64,000 bases of DNA, from NCBI GenBank assembly GCA_034521575.1, contig JAXHMJ010000005.1, positions 1,364,001-1,428,000 on the forward strand, read 5' to 3'. Origin of the DNA: a candidate division KSB1 bacterium. Its GTDB lineage: Bacteria > Zhuqueibacterota > Zhuqueibacteria > Residuimicrobiales > Krinioviventaceae. Below, piece after piece: positions 27,235 to 37,139 of the stretch. Each line of letters begins with the position of its first letter. The first letter of the stretch is position 1. The notes beneath the pieces are model-generated. The model ran no database searches and had not been told where the DNA came from. It saw nothing but the letters and a program-made list of their open reading frames with translations. The position numbers and the translations under genes were made by a program.

Positions 27235-28159
27235 AATTCCCGGCATTGTATTCCCTCTATGTTTCGCACTGGTGTTCCATTGCAGCGTCATTCATCCGCC
27301 TCTTTCCGTAGAATCCCATAACACGACACCGGTTAACCGTCGACAGATTAAAACACTGCTCAGCACCTATGCCAACCAGGACACAGTGCTCCCCAATAGC
27401 GTAGGTGTGATTCCGTTTTATGAAAACAACTCGAATACCGGCCTGGGACTTGCCGCCACGGAATTTTTTACAGCCAATCTCGGCCTGTTTGAGCAATTTG
27501 AACTCGTTGATATGTCCTATTCCACGATTCTGGAACAGGAATTTAACGCATTTTCTCCCCTTGAACAGATCAGATCCCTGCGCGCGGAAAAAATAGTCAC
27601 CGGGATTGTGATGCTGAAAAACCGGCAAATCCTAATGGCCGGATTTGATATGCAGCGAAGCGATCCCTCGTATGAAAAATTGAGCGTTCGCAAGGGGGAC
27701 GGCACTGAATTTTTCAGACTCGTATCTGACCTGAACATTAAATTCCTTGAGAAAAACGGAATTACAGTCACGCCGGAAATCGCAGATCAATTATACCGCA
27801 TCCCCACAGAAAATCTTCAAGCCTATGTCCTCTATGCCAAAGGACGGCACGAAGAATATCTGGGCAATTATCAGACTGCATTGAGCGCGTATGAAAATGC
27901 AAGCAGACTGGATCCTTCATTTACAAAAGCACGCCAGGCGGCATCGCAAATCAACAACAGACTGGCGGCGTTGCCGCGCCCTGTGCTTGAACAAAAAATG
28001 AAAGACATTCGTGATGACCGGGAACGTCAAAACCCGGGGCTCGAGGAACGCTTTATGCCCCCGTTGCTTGATAACGGCACGGTGGTTATTGATATCAAAG
28101 CGCCCACTGTTGAACGGATCAATCCTGGACCGACCGTTCCGGGAGTCTCATTGAAATAA
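27221..28159 (+). CDS. CsgG-like protein with TPR segment
   Basis: About 312 residues, starting inside the end of the previous gene (ATG at 27218 or 27221). The N-terminal signal region contains a cysteine (VFHC) but a poor lipobox, so lipidation is uncertain. Residues about 55-170 repeat the CsgG-like pattern (SVGVIPFYENN, FEQFELVDMSYSTILEQEF, AEKIVTGIV). About 200-245 fit a TPR (YVLYAKGRHEEYLGNYQTAL). The tail is proline-rich. It is a second, divergent CsgG-like subunit beside the one just upstream. Confidence 0.7.
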   Translation: MSVRKIPGIVFPLCFALVFHCSVIHPPLSVESHNTTPVNRRQIKTLLSTYANQDTVLPNSVGVIPFYENNSNTGLGLAATEFFTANLGLFEQFELVDMSYSTILEQEFNAFSPLEQIRSLRAEKIVTGIVMLKNRQILMAGFDMQRSDPSYEKLSVRKGDGTEFFRLVSDLNIKFLEKNGITVTPEIADQLYRIPTENLQAYVLYAKGRHEEYLGNYQTALSAYENASRLDPSFTKARQAASQINNRLAALPRPVLEQKMKDIRDDRERQNPGLEERFMPPLLDNGTVVIDIKAPTVERINPGPTVPGVSLK

Positions 28160-28190
28160 AGCCTGGTCCAGGCTCATGAAAGGAACCCGT

Positions 28191-31064
28191 ATGAAGCCTA
28201 TTCGTCTCCTGTTTGTCAGTCTTTTTGCAGGTATCTTTTTCCTGATCTCCTGTGAATTGTTTCAACCGCATTCGCCTGATAAAAAAGCCGACGTACGGCT
28301 GCATCTGCATTACGGATTCCCCACCCGGAATGCAGCTGATGACACAACGCAGTCCCGAGCCCATACAATATCGGAATCGGCTCCGCTGCACAAACAATTG
28401 AGCGACTCGGCGGGTCCGTACTTGTTTGATAAACTGAGTATTGTATTCTATAACCTGCAGTCAGAATCGGAATATCATGAAGAATATGATTTTCACGAAC
28501 GCATTTCTGCCTTTCTGGAAGGCTTTCAAGGTGATTCCAGCGATTTTGAATCCTACTGGATGCGCAGAGATCAGGGATATCTGGACATATTAACCGGCGG
28601 TCGCTTTGACATTGAATTGCGCACGGTTTTAACACTTCAGGACGGACGGTTTTACGGAAAATATGATCTCTCTCCCGGTCTGAAAAGCTATCGGATCGGC
28701 TGTTACAAGGGTGACAGTCTGGTTGCCGTGGCGCCGCACGAGGAAAGTTATTCTGCGGCTCTTTTCCTGTTAACTCCCAATATCACCTTTGATCTGCACG
28801 CCAACGCCATTCCTATCGATCAGATCAACAATACGCCTCCGGCGCCGATTTTCACCGTCAGTCCGGACAGCGGCAGCGTGCAGACCGAGTTCCAATTCGA
28901 TGCATCGGCAAGCTACGATGAACAGGATGCACCGGAAGACCTTTTGCTCCGCTGGGATTGGAGAAACAATGGAATCTGGACGCGTTACAGCAGTGAAAAA
29001 ACCGTATTTCATCAATTCCAGATTCCCGGAACCTACACAGTCGTGCTTCAAATCAAGGATACAAACGGCGTGACTGCCACTGCGGCAAAAACTGTGTATG
29101 TAAGTGAGGCCATTCCCAGATTGCTGCTGCCGACAGAAGGCGCAGAGCTGAACACCGCAACGCCGCGGTTCAGCTGGTCTGAAATCGAAAACGCGTTATT
29201 CTATCATATCCGCGTCGGTTTTGATTCTACATTTACAGAAATAATCATCAATGACTCTCTGATCACCAATACCGCATATACGCCGGAAGAAACATTGAGT
29301 GACTCGCACTATTACTGGCAGGTCCGCGCGCAAACCGATGACGGGGCCTGGAGCGGATGGTCGGAAATTCGTTCATTTCAGATCAGCGCCGCCGGTCCTG
29401 CCGCGCCTCAGCCGCAATCGCCGGATAATGGCAGCGCTTTTAATGATGCGCAACCGATTTTCCTCTGGTCTGCAGTTGACGCCGCCACCCGATATCACAT
29501 CCAGATCAGCTATTCCGATGACTTGTTGGCGGCGGAAGACAGTTCTGTTCTGAACCCCGAGTACAGTCTGGATACTCCGCTGGACGAGGCGCTCTATTTC
29601 TGGCGGGTACGCGCCCAAGACGCGCATGCGCGCTGGGGCAGCTGGTCAACGACTTTTACATTCACAATCGACAAAACCGCGCCGGCTGTCCCGATTCCGA
29701 ACCAGCCGGAAGCCGGTGGTGTGCTCACCACTTTGTTCGTTTCTTTTTCCTGGTCTGCTGAAACAGATGCAGTATCGTTTGATCTGCAGGTTGATTATTC
29801 CGAGGCTTTTACCGCACCGGTCATCTCGGATTCCATGATCTCGGCTCAAACCTGGGAAAACACAACCCCCTTTTCTGACGGACTGTATGCATGGCGGGTT
29901 CGGGCGCGCGACGCGGCCGGCAATATCAGCAGCTGGTCGAATGCACAATTTTTTACCATAGACACACAGGGACCTGCCGCTCCGGAGCTGGATCAACCGA
30001 TGGACAATGCCGAAATCGGAATTCCGACCCCGCAGTTGAGCTGGTTTACTGCTGAGGGAGCGCTTCGCTACGAATTAATTGTGGATAATGACCAGTCCTT
30101 TACGTCTCCCATCGTACATGATTCCAGCATGACCGTCACTTCGGTCATTCTGAACACAGAACTGGAAGACAGTCGCTACTGGTGGAAAGTCCGCGCACGC
30201 GACGAATACGGCAATGTCGGCAGCTGGTCTGTCACCCGAACCTTTACCATCAATACAGCGGGACCTGCCGCTCCGGATCTGCTGCAACCGGAAGACGGTT
30301 TTATAACGGATATTGCCAGCCTGGAATTATCCTGGACTCCCGTCACCGACGCGGCTGAATACATCATTCAATTGGCGTACTCTCCTGATTTCATCAATCC
30401 CGTGGTAGAAGATTCGCTTACGGACAGCTTTTTCTATACCGAAGATGTCCGGTTGTCCGACTCGACCTATTACTGGCGCGTTCAGGCGCAGGATATTCTC
30501 GGGAACCGGGGTGTATGGTCGGAACCCCGTTCTTTTACTCAGGTCGCCAATCAACCCTATTTACGGCTGCAGCTGCAGACCGCCACGGTCAACGATCAAC
30601 AAATTCAGGGAGCTGCTGCGGAATTTCGGGTAAATCCCGGGGAGGAACTGGCCGGTACGTTCACAGTCTATTTTGAACACAATCTGCCCGTGACCGATAT
30701 TATCCCGCTGGCAGCGACACCCAATAGGGGCAACCGCGAAACCGGTTACTGGCTGGCCCAGGATTATGTCATGAATGAACTGTCCTATCAGGGACAATTG
30801 TCGCTCACGGCGCCTTCCCTGCCGGGCACCTATTATATTATACTGGCAGCCAGTCCGGAGGAAACAGCCGGACAAATTGTATCGGCGACCCACTCGACCT
30901 ACGGAAGCCTGGTCTGGGATGACGGCAATGATGTTTACGATTTATCCGATTCACAGATCCTGCGCGCCATTGAAACCGGAACACTGCCGATCGCTGTGCT
31001 CACCCGGGAAAACCCCCTGTACGTTCGCTACGGACTGACAGCAATTACTATCATTGTTCAATAG
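28191..31064 (+). CDS. Large lipoprotein with PKD and fibronectin-like repeats
   Basis: 957 residues from the ATG at 28191 (GAAAGG upstream). The lipobox is LISC at about residue 22, so an outer-membrane lipoprotein. A region of about 200 residues of unknown fold is followed by a PKD domain (FDASASYDEQD, LRWDWRNNGIWT), then five repeats of about 95 residues. Each repeat has the pattern P..G......P.FSWS......Y..QV..S..F........W..L.....Y.WRVRA.D..G..G.WS, which are fibronectin-III/Ig-like modules. A C-terminal domain of about 160 residues follows. A surface-exposed binding or scaffold role is likely. Confidence 0.75.
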   Translation: MKPIRLLFVSLFAGIFFLISCELFQPHSPDKKADVRLHLHYGFPTRNAADDTTQSRAHTISESAPLHKQLSDSAGPYLFDKLSIVFYNLQSESEYHEEYDFHERISAFLEGFQGDSSDFESYWMRRDQGYLDILTGGRFDIELRTVLTLQDGRFYGKYDLSPGLKSYRIGCYKGDSLVAVAPHEESYSAALFLLTPNITFDLHANAIPIDQINNTPPAPIFTVSPDSGSVQTEFQFDASASYDEQDAPEDLLLRWDWRNNGIWTRYSSEKTVFHQFQIPGTYTVVLQIKDTNGVTATAAKTVYVSEAIPRLLLPTEGAELNTATPRFSWSEIENALFYHIRVGFDSTFTEIIINDSLITNTAYTPEETLSDSHYYWQVRAQTDDGAWSGWSEIRSFQISAAGPAAPQPQSPDNGSAFNDAQPIFLWSAVDAATRYHIQISYSDDLLAAEDSSVLNPEYSLDTPLDEALYFWRVRAQDAHARWGSWSTTFTFTIDKTAPAVPIPNQPEAGGVLTTLFVSFSWSAETDAVSFDLQVDYSEAFTAPVISDSMISAQTWENTTPFSDGLYAWRVRARDAAGNISSWSNAQFFTIDTQGPAAPELDQPMDNAEIGIPTPQLSWFTAEGALRYELIVDNDQSFTSPIVHDSSMTVTSVILNTELEDSRYWWKVRARDEYGNVGSWSVTRTFTINTAGPAAPDLLQPEDGFITDIASLELSWTPVTDAAEYIIQLAYSPDFINPVVEDSLTDSFFYTEDVRLSDSTYYWRVQAQDILGNRGVWSEPRSFTQVANQPYLRLQLQTATVNDQQIQGAAAEFRVNPGEELAGTFTVYFEHNLPVTDIIPLAATPNRGNRETGYWLAQDYVMNELSYQGQLSLTAPSLPGTYYIILAASPEETAGQIVSATHSTYGSLVWDDGNDVYDLSDSQILRAIETGTLPIAVLTRENPLYVRYGLTAITIIVQ

Positions 31065-31095
31065 CCGGATTTCATCAAATGAACAGGAACAATAA

Positions 31096-32178
31096 ATGAT
31101 CAAACGCAAAACAAACAGCTGTTTCATTTTTCTTTTTCTGGCCGCATCGTTTGCGTTGGATGCGCAAACTGATTCCTCGCAGGTATCCCTGTTCTCTCTG
31201 CGCCGCATTGAGGAAAGCGTGGGCTTGAGCGCACAGTATGCATCCATCCAGTCAAATAATATCGATCCGCGCGCCTTTACCATGGTCTCCCTGCCTCTGT
31301 TCATGGACTATACACCAACACGCTATATGCGCTATACCTTCAAGCTGAATCAGGGCTACCAGATGTATGATACAACCGGACTCTATGGACTGAGTAATCT
31401 TGATTTTACAGTACACTATAAAGTGCGGCGGCAGCTCACGTTATCCGCAGGTGCAACTCTGCCCGTCGGCACTTCTGAAATCAGTGCGGATGAATTCCGC
31501 GTGATGGCCACAGGAAAATTACCGTTTATCGATGCACCGACTCTGTACAAACAATCCGGGTTGGGCTTCCGCGCCGGCATCTCGGTAGGCGATCAAATCA
31601 GTGACAATACATCGATTGCCTTTGGCGCCGCGTTTTATTACCGGTCAGCCTACACACCGATTCTAAACGGACTGGAGTACGATCCCAGTGATGTACTGAT
31701 GCTGAGCCTGGGCCTGGAAAGCGGTGATCCGGATGAACCGGGTTTCATCGGTGATTTGCAGGTTTCTGTTTATACGCCTGAACAAATGCAGCAGCAAAAA
31801 GTCAATCGGGCCACGCTCGGCATTGCATTCAGCGGTATCATGAATTACGAACGATTCAAGCTATCCATCCTGGCGCTCTACCGGGAAAAAAGCAGGTTGG
31901 TGTACGGCGGTGAATTTCAGGCGCCTTCCCTGCAAAATATCAAACTGGGATACCGGGTGCGGCCGCAAATCATTCCGTATGCCGGTTACGAACATATCAG
32001 CAAAGGCTCGCGTGTGCCCGAATCACACTTTGTATTACTGGGAACGGTTTTTGAAGATTTTGCTTTAAATGGATATCCATTATCGCCGTATCTGGAGCTT
32101 CGCTGGGGTACTCTGGATCCGGATGCGACGGTTATAGGAATCAAGCTCGGCACCCTGTTTTCATTTCAAATTTACTAA
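31096..32178 (+). CDS. Outer-membrane beta-barrel protein
   Basis: 360 residues; signal peptide cleaved near ALDAQ. The mature chain is a series of amphipathic strands with frequent aromatic ends (TLSAGATLPVGTSEI, SIAFGAAFYYRS, LLGTVFEDFALNGYP) and ends in FSFQIY, a terminal aromatic typical of barrels. No family name recognised. It lies 32 bases after the repeat lipoprotein and 13 before the peptidase, and may be the membrane partner of the operon's periplasmic and lipid-anchored proteins. Confidence 0.7.
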   Translation: MIKRKTNSCFIFLFLAASFALDAQTDSSQVSLFSLRRIEESVGLSAQYASIQSNNIDPRAFTMVSLPLFMDYTPTRYMRYTFKLNQGYQMYDTTGLYGLSNLDFTVHYKVRRQLTLSAGATLPVGTSEISADEFRVMATGKLPFIDAPTLYKQSGLGFRAGISVGDQISDNTSIAFGAAFYYRSAYTPILNGLEYDPSDVLMLSLGLESGDPDEPGFIGDLQVSVYTPEQMQQQKVNRATLGIAFSGIMNYERFKLSILALYREKSRLVYGGEFQAPSLQNIKLGYRVRPQIIPYAGYEHISKGSRVPESHFVLLGTVFEDFALNGYPLSPYLELRWGTLDPDATVIGIKLGTLFSFQIY

Positions 32179-32190
32179 TATGAGGAGCCT

Positions 32191-33576
32191 ATGAACTCTC
32201 TAACTCTGCGTTTCTGCCTGTTTCTTCTTTTCACGACTGCAGTATTGTATGCGGGTGTTCAACCCGGACTCTCTGAGACGGACATCCAAACCATGCAGCG
32301 TTCCCTTCAACAATCAGACGCCAACAAAGCCCTGCTGAATGCCGTCAGCAATAATGACATCAAAGATCTGGTATTGAATCGGGAACGCGTCAATCAGCAC
32401 AATGACGCATTCAATGTCACCACGGATGCCAAAGGCATCACGGACCAGCAAAGCACCGGACGCTGCTGGCTGTTCGCCGCCCTGAATATCATGCGCCCGG
32501 TGGTTATGGATTCATTCAACCTGGACAAATTCAAGTTTTCCCCGTCCTATCTGTTCTTCTGGGACAAGCTCGAAAAGTCCAACTATTTTCTGGACACGAT
32601 CATAGAAACCCGGGACCGCCCGATTGATGACCGCGAATTACAGGCCATTCTTGACGCTCCGGCGCCCGACGGCGGCTGGTGGAATTATGCCGTCAATCTG
32701 ATTGAAAAATACGGTGCCGTGCCGCAGGAAGTGATGCAGGAAACGCAAAACACCAGTAATTCTCGCATGCTGAACAAAACCCTGGGTACCCTGCTGCGCC
32801 GCTATGCCGCGGAACTGCGTTCCATGCCGGATTCTGAAACCCATCTGCGTAAGCGCAAACAGGAGATGTTACAGGATTGCTACCGCCTTGTGGCGCTGCA
32901 TTTCGGCACGCCGCCGCGATCCTTTACCTGGCGTGTACGAAACAAAGCTGACAGCCTGATCACTGGCACATTTACCCCAAAAGAATTTTACAGGCACGCC
33001 GTCAATCTGGATTTAAGCGATTACGTGACGCTGGCAGATTACCCCGCCTATCCCTCACGTAACCATTACGCTATTAATTTCTGCACCAATCTCACCGGCA
33101 GCGACGATATGGAATTCATCAACGTTTCGCCGGAAATACTGAAACAGGCTGCCCTGCAGTCGCTGCTGAACAAAGAGCCGGTCTGGTTCGCCGCCGACGC
33201 CGGTTGGCAGATGGAACGCGATCACGGCATTATGGCGGATGATATTTACGATTATGAATCGCTTTTTGATATCAGTCTGGATATGTCCAAAGCAAACCGC
33301 ATCCACTATGGTGTTAGTGTGGCCAATCATGCCATGGTGTTCATTGCCGCCGACACACTGAACGGCAAAGTGCACAAATGGCGGGTTGAAAATTCATGGG
33401 GCACGGACCGCGGCGACAGCGGATACTGGACCCTTTACGACAACTGGTTCGATCCATATGTATTTAATCTTATTATCAACAAAAAATATTTGAGCGATAA
33501 GGAACTGGCGTTGTTTGTAAAACCTGTTCAGCGCATTCCGGCCTGGGATCCGCTGCGTTCAGCGTTTTTGAAATAA
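32191..33576 (+). CDS. Exported C1-family cysteine peptidase (bleomycin hydrolase/PepC-like)
   Basis: 461 residues with a signal peptide (to about LYAG). The papain-type catalytic set is complete: Q86 and C92 in DQQSTGRCWLFA, H380 in NHAMVF, N401 in VENSWG. Length and the ALNIMRPVVM...FSPSYLFFWDK segment fit the C1B (PepC/bleomycin hydrolase) branch, which is normally cytoplasmic. The signal peptide here puts it outside the inner membrane. It is last in the six-gene envelope operon and could process peptides or the operon's own products. Confidence 0.9.
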   Translation: MNSLTLRFCLFLLFTTAVLYAGVQPGLSETDIQTMQRSLQQSDANKALLNAVSNNDIKDLVLNRERVNQHNDAFNVTTDAKGITDQQSTGRCWLFAALNIMRPVVMDSFNLDKFKFSPSYLFFWDKLEKSNYFLDTIIETRDRPIDDRELQAILDAPAPDGGWWNYAVNLIEKYGAVPQEVMQETQNTSNSRMLNKTLGTLLRRYAAELRSMPDSETHLRKRKQEMLQDCYRLVALHFGTPPRSFTWRVRNKADSLITGTFTPKEFYRHAVNLDLSDYVTLADYPAYPSRNHYAINFCTNLTGSDDMEFINVSPEILKQAALQSLLNKEPVWFAADAGWQMERDHGIMADDIYDYESLFDISLDMSKANRIHYGVSVANHAMVFIAADTLNGKVHKWRVENSWGTDRGDSGYWTLYDNWFDPYVFNLIINKKYLSDKELALFVKPVQRIPAWDPLRSAFLK

Positions 33577-33612
33577 ATTTACAAATCAGCATTTAAAACG
33601 AAATCCAATATT

Positions 33613-34156
33613 ATGACAAACTATTTTCTTGTACTTTTTATGATCATTGGCTGTACAGTCCCCGGACTGACACAGCCGGACTCTCACTGGAGCCATGACA
33701 TTGAGGTGGACTCGTCCGGAATTTTTTACATTGCGGGCCGCAGCAGTGAATCCGCTTTTCTGATCATCAAATACAACGCTATTGGCGTTCAGCAGAACGA
33801 GCTGAGCGCTCCGAACAGCATACATTCAGATGCCGCCGCAGCTCTGCATATAGACCCGCCGGGTAATATTTATGCAACAGGATTCCCCGCCATCCCCGCA
33901 AGCATTTCAAGTATTTCCCAATCACCCGAATCCGTTCAATGCAGAAACCGTGATCCCGTTTTACAGTCCGCAAGCGGGTGAAATACAACTCGATGTTTTT
34001 AATCTGCGCGGGCAACACATATTGTCAAAGCAATTACATACAGAGGCAGGTTATTCAAAAATGCATCTTGATGCACATGAATGGGAAAGTGGAATTTATT
34101 TTTTTATATTTAGAAACACAAAGGAAACAAGTGGGAAAATACTTTTACTAAAATAA
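33613..34156 (+). pseudogene. Remnant of a secreted SBBP-repeat protein with C-terminal sorting domain
   Basis: Frame one starts with a signal peptide (MTNYFLVLFMIIGCTVPG) and a beta-propeller SBBP-like stretch (DSSGIFYIAGRSSESAFLIIKYN, GNIYATG). From about 33880 the reading continues in another frame with FPNHPNPFNAETVIPF and GIYFFIFRN...GKILLLK, a complete type A sorting domain of the type IX secretion system. The body of the propeller is missing and the frames do not match, so this is a gene with a large internal deletion. It shows the lineage uses, or used, type IX-like sorting. Confidence 0.8.
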
Positions 34157-34161
34157 TTTAA

Positions 34162-35163
34162 TTAGTTTTCCCAACCCCTTAAACTGTTTGCCTTTTTTAT
34201 ATAATCTACATAGGGTCTATCAGATTTTGCTGGTGGTAAATGTATAACAGATCTCAAATTTCTAATGAATTTTTCAGCCCCATCATCCAAATCCAGCTTG
34301 GAAAGTTCATTGAATCTAAACTTATCATAAACAACTTGGTATTCTTCAGTAAATGTTACCAAATTTATATCATATGCCCGATGGTGTAGAGCACAAAGAG
34401 CAATACCATTAGAAGTTTCATCATTACCATCATATTGTACGGGAATAATATGGGCTGCATCAACCAATTTAAGTTGAAGACCACAAAAGGCACAACGATT
34501 TGAATATGATGTTAAAACTCGAGATTGAAAACTATAATCTCGAATTCTTTTTTTTACATTTCTTAGAGTTGTCTTTCTATATTGTGTTACCTTTTCAATT
34601 TCTGTATCATTTATTTCATCGGGATTTTCTGTAACCCGATCCAATATATCATAATCTTGTTTTGATTCTCCAAAGGTATGCAATACTTCCAAATTCCTTA
34701 CATACTCTACAAAAAAATCAGGCCTAAAAGCAATTGAAATTTCTTGATTACCTTTTTCCCACGGGGCAATACCTTTAATATATGCTTTTCTAAGTGCTTG
34801 TTCTCTTATTTGTATTGAAGGCGAAAATCCAAAGTCACTACTATGTCGTTTAAAATCAAATCCAGCAAAAACCTCCCCCTCTTTCCACCATCCTAAAATA
34901 AGCGTTTTCCCATCATATTCCGGCACAAAGCGATCTATACCAGTTATTTGAATCCTATACTCGTCAGTGGGTCTTTTTGATCCGCCGCCATGCGTTAAAT
35001 TCCAAATATAAATTTTCAATTTGTAGTTCTCTTCATCATGATATATCTTGAGCCGAAATGGATGAGACTTCTTATCCGATAAAAAAAGAACATGCCACCC
35101 ACTTTCACGGACACTTTGTATTATCAATTCAAGTAGATCGTATTTACCCAGTCTTGACACCAT
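34162..35163 (-). CDS. HNH restriction endonuclease
   Basis: 333 residues. The C-terminal HNH fold has C224-x2-C227, the motif AAHIIP (H238) and C257-x2-H260-H261 in GIALCALHHRAYD, a zinc-stabilised ββα-metal nuclease. The N-terminal 200 residues are probably for DNA recognition and I do not recognise them. The start overlaps the methyltransferase stop by 20 bases, a usual arrangement in type II systems. The gene is AT-rich with many A/T third positions, unlike its neighbours, so recent transfer is likely. Confidence 0.85.
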   Translation of the reverse strand: MVSRLGKYDLLELIIQSVRESGWHVLFLSDKKSHPFRLKIYHDEENYKLKIYIWNLTHGGGSKRPTDEYRIQITGIDRFVPEYDGKTLILGWWKEGEVFAGFDFKRHSSDFGFSPSIQIREQALRKAYIKGIAPWEKGNQEISIAFRPDFFVEYVRNLEVLHTFGESKQDYDILDRVTENPDEINDTEIEKVTQYRKTTLRNVKKRIRDYSFQSRVLTSYSNRCAFCGLQLKLVDAAHIIPVQYDGNDETSNGIALCALHHRAYDINLVTFTEEYQVVYDKFRFNELSKLDLDDGAEKFIRNLRSVIHLPPAKSDRPYVDYIKKANSLRGWEN

Positions 35164-36082
35164 TGACCTTTAGTTTGATTGGAAATAAAGTTAATTCAGA
35201 TTTAAAACGATAAATGCTGCCTTCTAAATAGTTCTTTTCTAATTCAACAGATATCCATTTCCGATTTAACAACTCTGCTGAAAATCCGGTTGTATTTGAA
35301 CCAGCAAAAGGATCCAATACAATATCATTTTTTTCCGTTAAAAATTTGATAAAAAAATCAGAAAAGCCCTTTGGAAATCGTGCAGGATGTGGTTTTATTC
35401 CAAATTCACGACATTTCTTCTGATATTGACCATTCGAGTTTGTATTGGGTAATTCTAAAAGATTTGGCGGTATTGCGCCACCATTATCTTTACCAAATTT
35501 ATCAGATATATCATGACCACTTGGGCGAAGTTTAGCCTTATAACCATTTTTAATTAAAGTCTTCATACTGTCACTATATGGTCTTAAAATATTTCTATTT
35601 TTTGCTTTTGGATATTGACTTTTAGCAAGCCACCAAACTACATTGACCGAATCTTTCACTCTTATTCGTCTTACCGTAACCCATTCAGCAGGAGTTGGTA
35701 ATCTTGATGGATTATAATGAAAAAACTCTTGTGCCAGAAAAAATTTTTGCTCTCTGCATAACCTAACTAAAAGCTCATATTGATAAATGCTTCTTACTGG
35801 ATAACCTGGCAAATATGCACCACCTAAATCAATAACTAGAGAACCTTCATCTTTAATGATTCTGTAAAACTCTTTTGAAAATTCGAGGAACCAGCTAATA
35901 TATTCCTCTTCCTGTTTATTTCCATATTCCTTTTTTCTTGTAAGAGCAAAAGGGGGAGAAGTTAGAATTAGATCAATTGAGGAATCAGGTATCTCTTTCA
36001 TCAACTGCAGGCTATCACCCCAATACGCCTCGCCAAGATCAGTTTGATAAAATGGAGCAGCATTTAAATTTATTTTTAGCAT
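35144..36082 (-). CDS. Type II DNA methyltransferase, beta class
   Basis: 312 residues. The catalytic motif TSPPF (41-45) comes before the SAM-binding motif DPFAGSNTTG (257-266), the beta-class order. TSPPF rather than DPPY favours N4-cytosine methylation, although N6-adenine enzymes also use it. The segment TSPPFALTRKKEYGN recalls Cfr9I/XmaI-like enzymes from memory, and the target site cannot be given. It protects DNA from the HNH nuclease encoded just downstream. AT-rich, like its partner. Confidence 0.9.
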   Translation of the reverse strand: MLKINLNAAPFYQTDLGEAYWGDSLQLMKEIPDSSIDLILTSPPFALTRKKEYGNKQEEEYISWFLEFSKEFYRIIKDEGSLVIDLGGAYLPGYPVRSIYQYELLVRLCREQKFFLAQEFFHYNPSRLPTPAEWVTVRRIRVKDSVNVVWWLAKSQYPKAKNRNILRPYSDSMKTLIKNGYKAKLRPSGHDISDKFGKDNGGAIPPNLLELPNTNSNGQYQKKCREFGIKPHPARFPKGFSDFFIKFLTEKNDIVLDPFAGSNTTGFSAELLNRKWISVELEKNYLEGSIYRFKSELTLFPIKLKVNGVKTG

Positions 36083-36390
36083 ATTATATAATCACATCCC
36101 CTCTCATATTAATTATTTATTCTAGTATTTACCAAAAAGGATATAACGTAACTCAATATAAGTTCTTTTATATATAAATTCAATAGTTTCTTATTCACGC
36201 ATTTATCAAACAATTGGTTGTTTAAAAAGTGATATATTTTTACGCTATTATTTTATAATTGTATAAATATTTACCGTATTGAATTATTCGGTTCATCATT
36301 ACATTAATCAAAAGCCAGCAAAGTATTGTGATTTTGTTCAAGTATATAATACAAAATCAGCAGCACGATTTATCTCTTTATAAAATTTAT
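36083..36390. other. AT-rich non-coding stretch upstream of the restriction-modification genes
   Basis: About 310 bases of strongly AT-rich sequence with no convincing gene. The promoter of the methyltransferase gene should lie near 36090-36200. It probably marks the edge of the transferred island. Confidence 0.5.
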
Positions 36391-36402
36391 TGTGGCAATA
36401 TC

Positions 36403-37067
36403 TCACCGGTTTGCCGTTTTAACCCTGATTCCCGGATCCGGAATATACCAGACATTCTTCTCCAGATCAACACCGCCGCCCATCTGCTTCTGCACCACAC
36501 GATCAATGATATACACACCGGTCCGGGCCATATTCTCAAACGTATCGATGCCGTCGTTGGGAAAATTCTGGCGCGTTCGGTGGATATTGTATTCATCCGC
36601 AAACTCACGTCCGAACACCGCTTCCACCGCGTCTTTGCCGAGCATGAATCCCAATAGGCCGCCCCACGTAGCGGTGGGATTGTCCGAGTCCCAGCCGGCC
36701 AGAGTTCCGATCTTGATGGTTTCCTTGATATCTCCTTCACCGTAAAACAGACTGACCAGATATTCAGCTGATCCGGCTGCCCCCAATCCTCGCGTGTGTA
36801 AAAATCACCGGTTTTGATCTCACCGATATCGCCGATTTTGTCCATTTCCGTCACCAGGCCGGTCCAGTTGCCGATACACTGTCCCAGCCAGAATCCCTGC
36901 AGCCTGTTCATGTAATCTGAACGGGATATGACACGATCTGTACCAGCCGGCGTATAGGATTCATAGTCCAATTGAGGATTCGCTGGAATGTCCGTACCTG
37001 CTTCAGGCTGACCTGATCCGCAATTCCAAATCATGCTTATAACAATCAAAAATAATAGTCTGTGCAT
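36403..37067 (-). pseudogene. Remnant of an exported ADP-ribosylglycohydrolase-like protein
   Basis: The 5' part (signal region MHRLLFLIVISMIWNCG, then SDYMNRLQGFWLGQCIGNWTG and FYTREDWGQPDQ) is followed at about 36785 by a jump to another frame with EYLVSLFYGEGDIKETIKIG and TLAGWDSDNPTATWGGLLGF, matching the 3' part of the family. The central portion, where the family's acidic metal-binding residues lie, is gone. Deletion plus frame change means it is inactive. Confidence 0.8.
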
Positions 37068-37139
37068 AGGGTTCTCCAATCCGTTTCAAACAGGTCTAAA
37101 CCCCGTTTGATCCATTACAAATATTCTCATTTTAATGAT

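Noticed and set aside
25065-28159. Curli (csg) secretion locus
   Set aside because: CsgG-like folds are present, but there is no curlin repeat protein, CsgE or CsgF, and neither CsgG-like protein has a good lipobox.
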